From a bacterium (lineage in GTDB: Bacteria > Desulfobacterota > Binatia > UBA12015): DNA of 9,358 nucleotides. The stretch covers positions 1 through 9,358 of the forward strand of contig JAPOLW010000123.1 in NCBI GenBank assembly GCA_029976905.1. The letters run 5' to 3'. Shown one piece after another: positions 5,495 to 9,358 of this stretch. Within the stretch, counting starts at the first letter, position 1, and every line of letters begins with the position of its first letter. The notes beneath the pieces are model-generated. The model worked only from the letters and a program-made list of their open reading frames with translations. It made no database searches and was not told where the DNA came from. The position numbers and the translations under genes are program-made.

Positions 5495-7869
5495 AACATG
5501 GCTTGCGTGATCTGCGCGTCATCGACTTCTCCACCGAGATCGCCGGACCCTACGTGACCAAGCTCTTCGCCGACGCTGGCGCTGACGTGGTCAAGGTCGA
5601 ACCGCCCGGGGGAGACCCGCTTCGCCGATGGTCGGCCAGCGGCGCCGAACTCGGCGACGACGACGGCGCTCTATTTGCGTTTCTCAACGGGGGCAAGCGC
5701 TCGATCGTGGGCGCCCCCGGGGACGCGGAGATCCTCTCGCTCGTGGAGGGGGCCGATCTGGTGGTCGAATCCTTTGCTCCTGGCGTCCTCGACGGACTCG
5801 ATCTGTGCGAACGCTTTCCGGGCCTGGTGCTGCTATCCATTTCGCCCTTCGGCCGCGGCGGCCCCTACACCCAACGGCCGGCGACCGAATTCACGATCCA
5901 GGCCGAATGCGGCTCGATCGACGGGCGTGGCCTGCCCTCGCAACCGCCTCTCATGGCGGGTGGACGGATCACCGACTGGGTGAGCGGCACCTTCGCCTCG
6001 GTCGCCGCGCTGGCGGCGGTGCAACGCGCGCAGCGCAGCGGCCACGGAGAGTACGTCGACTTCTCCATGCTCGAGGTCATGAACATCGCTGCGACCACCT
6101 ACCGGGATCTGTTGGCGAGCCTGGCGGGCCGCCCCGAGCAACGCGGTCCGGCCCGCACCGTGGAGATCCCATCGATCGAGCCGACCGCCGATGGATGGGT
6201 CGGATTCACGACCAACTCGCGCCAGCAATATCTCGACTTCCTCGTCCTGATCGAGCGGCCAGACCTGATGGAGGACAAGGAACTCGCCCGGATCGCCGGC
6301 CGCCTCGGACGCATGGACGAGTGGAACGAGGCGGTACGCGCCTGGACCACCCGGCATACGACTGCGGAGATCGTCGAGCGGGCCACTTTGCTGCGCATCC
6401 CGGTCTCTCCGGTCAACGACGGCAAACGCGTCTTCGACCACCCTCAGTTCGCGGCACGCGGCGTCTTCGTGGAAAATCCCCGCGGCGGATTCCGCCAACC
6501 CCGGCCACCCTACCGGCTGAACGACGAGGACCCACCGCCCCCGAAGGCCGCACCCCGCCTTGGCGAGCATACCGGCCGCATCGAAGCGCACCGACGCCCG
6601 CGGCCAGGCATCGCACCCTCGGCGGCAAACGAGCCCGCCCTGCCGCTTTCCGGCCTGCGGATCCTCGACGCGACCGCCTGGTGGGCGGGACCGTCGGCGA
6701 CGCACATGCTGGCGAGCCTGGGTGCCGACGTCATCCACCTCGAAGCCATCCAACGCCTCGACGGCATGCGCATGACCGGAGGCCTCTTCTCCCACCGGGA
6801 GCAGTGGTGGGAGTATAGCTCCGTCTTCCTCACCGCGAATACGAACAAGCGTGGACTCACACTCGACCTGAACGATGCCGCCGGAGTCGACGTGGCCCGG
6901 AGGCTCGTCGCGAAGTGTGACGTCTTCGTGGAGAACTTCTCGCCCCGGGTCATCGAGAAATTCGGGCTCGACTGGGATGCCGTGCACGCGGGAAATCCGC
7001 GCACGATCATGGTCCGGATGCCAGCGTTCGGCCTATCGGGTCCCTGGCGGGACAACGTCGGGTTTGCCCAGACGATGGAGCAGATGACCGGGCTTGCCTG
7101 GCTCACCGGTCACGTCGACGACCAGCCCCGCATCCAGCGCGGTCCCTGCGACCCGCTCGCGGGCATGCATGCCGCCTACGCGACTCTGGTCGGCCTCGCC
7201 GAGCGCGAGGCGACCGGCGACGGATGCCTGTTGGAATGCACCATGGTCGAGGGCGCACTCAATGCCGCGGCCGAGCAACTCCTGGAGTGGAGCGCGTATG
7301 GGGCGGTGCTGCAACGAGACGGGAATCGCGCTCCCTACGCCGCACCGCAGGGCGTGTACCCCTGCGCAGGCGAGGAGAACTGGCTGGCGCTCTCGATTGC
7401 CACCGACGACCAATGGAGGGCTCTCGTCGAAGCGTTGGGCCGACCCGGTTGGGCTGCCGCAGCGGCACTTTCGACCCGAGCCGGCCGTCGCGAGGCCCAC
7501 GACCGGATCGACGAGGAGATCGCCCGCTTCACGCGGGATCGCGAACTCGAGCCAACGGTCGAGGCGTTCGTCGCCCGCGGGATTCCAGCCGCCGTGGTCT
7601 TCCGCGGCAGCGAGACGAGCCGTCACCCGCAGATGAGGGCGCGTGGATTCTTCGAGTCCTGCACGCACCCGGTGGTGGGCGAGCACCCGATCTCGACGCT
7701 CCCCTTCCGGTACGCCTCCCACCGCGCACCGTGGATCCGCCGACCGGCGCCGTCGGTCGGGCAGCACAACCGTGAGATCCTGCGCGACGTCGTCGGACTC
7801 GGCGACGCCGAGATCGACGACCTCGAGGCCCGCGAGATCATCGGCACCCGCCCCAAGGGCCTGGGCTAG
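5491..7869 (+). CDS. Tandem-fused class III CoA-transferase (CaiB/BaiF-CaiB/BaiF), atypical catalytic residues
   Basis: This 792-residue protein is two CaiB/BaiF domains in a row, about twice the usual length. The first runs from residue 1 to about 365, from LRVIDFSTEIAGP to LGEHTGRIE. A Pro/Arg/Ala-rich linker follows, and the second starts at LSGLRILD (386-393) and ends with SVGQHNREILRD near the C-terminus. Single-domain members form interlocked dimers, so the fusion would act as a built-in pseudo-dimer. Similar fused proteins of roughly 780 residues are known in mycobacteria. The position of the catalytic Asp carries Glu in both halves: Glu 195 in FSMLEVM and Glu 587 in TMVEGAL. The racemase His/Asp pair is not an alternative, because its His position is not His in either half. 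The protein may still transfer CoA, or it may be a partner or CoA-binding protein. It starts with GTG and is the last gene of the rightward operon. Confidence 0.9.
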   Translation: MKHGLRDLRVIDFSTEIAGPYVTKLFADAGADVVKVEPPGGDPLRRWSASGAELGDDDGALFAFLNGGKRSIVGAPGDAEILSLVEGADLVVESFAPGVLDGLDLCERFPGLVLLSISPFGRGGPYTQRPATEFTIQAECGSIDGRGLPSQPPLMAGGRITDWVSGTFASVAALAAVQRAQRSGHGEYVDFSMLEVMNIAATTYRDLLASLAGRPEQRGPARTVEIPSIEPTADGWVGFTTNSRQQYLDFLVLIERPDLMEDKELARIAGRLGRMDEWNEAVRAWTTRHTTAEIVERATLLRIPVSPVNDGKRVFDHPQFAARGVFVENPRGGFRQPRPPYRLNDEDPPPPKAAPRLGEHTGRIEAHRRPRPGIAPSAANEPALPLSGLRILDATAWWAGPSATHMLASLGADVIHLEAIQRLDGMRMTGGLFSHREQWWEYSSVFLTANTNKRGLTLDLNDAAGVDVARRLVAKCDVFVENFSPRVIEKFGLDWDAVHAGNPRTIMVRMPAFGLSGPWRDNVGFAQTMEQMTGLAWLTGHVDDQPRIQRGPCDPLAGMHAAYATLVGLAEREATGDGCLLECTMVEGALNAAAEQLLEWSAYGAVLQRDGNRAPYAAPQGVYPCAGEENWLALSIATDDQWRALVEALGRPGWAAAAALSTRAGRREAHDRIDEEIARFTRDRELEPTVEAFVARGIPAAVVFRGSETSRHPQMRARGFFESCTHPVVGEHPISTLPFRYASHRAPWIRRPAPSVGQHNREILRDVVGLGDAEIDDLEAREIIGTRPKGLG

Positions 7870-7871
7870 TC

Positions 7872-7900
7872 CGCCGGCCCGCCGGGAACTCCTGCCGGCG
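7872..7900. terminator. Possible hairpin between convergent genes
   Basis: CGCCGGC (7872-7878) can pair with GCCGGCG (7894-7900), a perfect 7-bp GC-only stem with a 15-nt loop. It lies in the 48-bp gap between the stop codons of the fused transferase (plus) and the second amidohydrolase (minus), where a bidirectional terminator is expected. No T-tract follows on either strand, so it is not a classical intrinsic terminator. GC-rich chance pairing is possible. Confidence 0.35.
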
Positions 7901-7917
7901 ACGGGCTTCGGAGGGGG

Positions 7918-9228
7918 TCAGGCCTTGGCGGCGGAACCCGGCGCCACGGGAGGCTTGCCCGCGGCATTCGACATGCCGCGGAAGAAGGCCAGGTCGCGTT
8001 CGTCGGCGGGGCGCCCCACCCGGGTGACCGTGTCGACATCGGTCGCCTCGCTCCGCAGCGCCGCCACCGTGCACCGCTCACGAGCGCGTATCGCAAAGGG
8101 ATCGAAGCGGTAGTGGCGCATCGCATTCTGGTGCGTGATCCGATTCACGTCGGCATCGGAAAGATGAGCGAGCAGCGGCGCCAATTCCTCGGGGGAATTC
8201 GGCCAGGTCGTGTCACTGTGGGGGAAGTCGCACTCCCAGCACACATTGTCGAGATTGAAGTGACCGAAGAGTTCGACGCCGACGGGGTCCGAGATGAAGC
8301 AACACAGGACGTGGCGCAGAAAGACGTCGGTCGGCCCCATCCCGTCGGGAAATTCGTGGCGCGTCCAGCCACTATGACGCTCTTGCACGTGCTCGGCGCG
8401 CCACAGGAAGTAGGGAATCCAGCCGATGTCCCCTTCGGTCAGCGCGAAGCGGAGCTCCGGGAAACGCCACCAGATGTCATTCCAGATCAGGTCGCCCAGG
8501 GTGTAGATCGACATCGCCGATGAGATCGACATCGCCACCGATGCGGGCGCGTCCCGCGTCGTACTCGGACTCCGCGAGGAGGAGCCGATGTGACAGCAGA
8601 GAACGGTACCTGCGTCACAGCACGCGGCAAAGAGTGGATCCCACGCTCCCGAATGGATCGACGGCATCTTGAGTGCCGCCGGATTCTCCGAGTAGGTGAC
8701 CGCGTGACAGCCCTTCTTCGCCAGCCGCCGCACCTCCTTCGCCGCGAGTTCGGGATCGAAGAGCGGCAGGATGCCGCAGGGGATGAAGCGGTCGGGGTAG
8801 CTGCCGCACCACTCGTCGACGTGCCAGTCGTTGTACGCCTGGATCATGACCTCGTTCACGGTCCGATCGGGCCCCTCATTGAGCACCTGTCCGGCGAACC
8901 CCGTGAAGTTCGGAAAGTTGAGACCGGCCAGGACGCCTCCGGCCGACATGTCGCGCACCCGTTCGTGCACGTCCCAGCAGCCCCGGCGCATTTCGTCGTA
9001 ACGGTGCGCGTCGGCGTTGTAGTACTCGCGCGGCTTGCCCGCGGCAGCGTTGAGGCCCAGATTGCGACCGGGCTTGCCCTCGTACCACCATTGCTCGCGA
9101 CCGTTCTCGTCTTCGCGGACGACCGGTGCCTTGTCGCGGTAACGCGCGGGCACGTGGCGGACGAACATGTCGGCCGGCTCACAGATGTGGTCGTCGACGC
9201 TGACCAGAATCATGTCTTCGGGCTTCAT
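7918..9228 (-). CDS. Second amidohydrolase_2 (ACMSD-like) metal-dependent hydrolase, with C-terminal extension
   Basis: This 436-residue paralogue of the protein at 4248-5450 carries the same signatures: SVDDHICEP (10-18) with D12-x-H14-x-x-E17-P, His 213 in CCHIGSS, Glu 265 in TEGDIGWIPYF and Asp 334 in WECDFPH. GGAG (9238-9235 on the minus strand) lies six bases before the ATG at 9228. The barrel core ends near residue 378. About 58 further residues follow, including a stretch with RVGRPADERDLAFFRGM and a Pro/Ala-rich tail, which the first paralogue lacks. The gene is convergent with the operon and has its own upstream region, so it may be expressed separately. It is probably a cytoplasmic, metal-dependent hydrolase or decarboxylase acting in the same or a parallel pathway; the substrate is unknown. 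Differences in residues 35-95 between the paralogues suggest distinct substrate pockets. Confidence 0.88.
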   Translation of the reverse strand: MKPEDMILVSVDDHICEPADMFVRHVPARYRDKAPVVREDENGREQWWYEGKPGRNLGLNAAAGKPREYYNADAHRYDEMRRGCWDVHERVRDMSAGGVLAGLNFPNFTGFAGQVLNEGPDRTVNEVMIQAYNDWHVDEWCGSYPDRFIPCGILPLFDPELAAKEVRRLAKKGCHAVTYSENPAALKMPSIHSGAWDPLFAACCDAGTVLCCHIGSSSRSPSTTRDAPASVAMSISSAMSIYTLGDLIWNDIWWRFPELRFALTEGDIGWIPYFLWRAEHVQERHSGWTRHEFPDGMGPTDVFLRHVLCCFISDPVGVELFGHFNLDNVCWECDFPHSDTTWPNSPEELAPLLAHLSDADVNRITHQNAMRHYRFDPFAIRARERCTVAALRSEATDVDTVTRVGRPADERDLAFFRGMSNAAGKPPVAPGSAAKA

Positions 9229-9280
9229 CCCTTGCTCCTTTGCCCTTCCCGGGAGCGACCGTTGCGCGCGGCCTGCTCTG

Positions 9281-9336
9281 GACAGCCCGCTCCGGAAGAT
9301 GTCCCCGAACCCGTATCTTCAAACCATCGGGCTGTC
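9281..9336. repeat. Nested inverted repeat upstream of the second amidohydrolase gene
   Basis: GACAGCCCG (9281-9289) is perfectly complementary to CGGGCTGTC (9328-9336). Inside it, GAAGAT (9295-9300) pairs with ATCTTC (9315-9320). Together they form two stems of 9 and 6 bp, an asymmetric internal loop (5 and 7 nt) and a 14-nt apical loop. No T-run follows on either strand. It lies 52 bp before the start codon, within the likely leader or promoter of the minus-strand gene. It could be an RNA structure, an operator or the end of a gene lying to the right. Otherwise 9229-9358 holds only the RBS and no convincing promoter hexamers. Confidence 0.45.
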
Positions 9337-9358
9337 GATACCGGTCGGTGCCCGGGAC

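Noticed and set aside
5491..7869. Fused CaiB protein as an alpha-methylacyl-CoA racemase
   Set aside because: The catalytic His of MCR/AMACR (in AGHD) aligns with non-His residues in both halves, although an Asp near the second racemase position is present.
9229..9358. Sigma70-type promoter for the second amidohydrolase gene
   Set aside because: TTGAAG on the minus strand has no acceptable -10 box at 16-19 bp, so no promoter was called.

Overview
The window is a GC-rich, densely coded segment of a bacterial chromosome devoted to coenzyme A-linked catabolism of an unidentified carboxylic acid. Genes are separated by 25-65 bp, most have AGGAG-type ribosome binding sites, and one starts with GTG. 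The protein families point to a high-GC lineage that degrades lipids, steroids or alicyclic compounds, such as an actinobacterium or a Myxococcota/Binatota-type bacterium. The sequence alone does not settle the taxon. There are no rRNA or tRNA genes, CRISPR arrays or mobile elements.

Layout: at the left edge, the first 110 codons of a FAS1-like/MaoC-type dehydratase run leftward out of the window (1-332, minus). A 62-bp divergent control region follows. It holds a 20-bp imperfect palindrome that overlaps the best -10 boxes of both strands. Five genes then run rightward as a probable operon: a FadD3-like acyl-CoA ligase (395-2026), a crotonase (2052-2870), a class III CoA-transferase (2908-4182), an amidohydrolase_2/ACMSD-type metal-dependent hydrolase (4248-5450) and a tandem-fused class III CoA-transferase of 792 aa (5491-7869). 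A second amidohydrolase, a paralogue of the first, lies convergently (7918-9228, minus). Its 130-bp upstream region contains a nested inverted repeat.

How the genes may work together (inference): a carboxylic acid could be loaded onto CoA by the ATP-dependent ligase or by CoA transfer, processed by the dehydratase and the crotonase, and cleaved or decarboxylated by one of the metal-dependent hydrolases. Three features suggest less usual chemistry. The crotonase has His at both positions of the classical catalytic Glu pair. Both halves of the fused CoA-transferase have Glu where the family uses a catalytic Asp. Both amidohydrolases have a D-x-H-x-x-E-P entry motif in place of H-x-H. The ligase resembles the steroid C/D-ring enzyme FadD3, but no other hallmark steroid gene is visible, so the substrate remains open.
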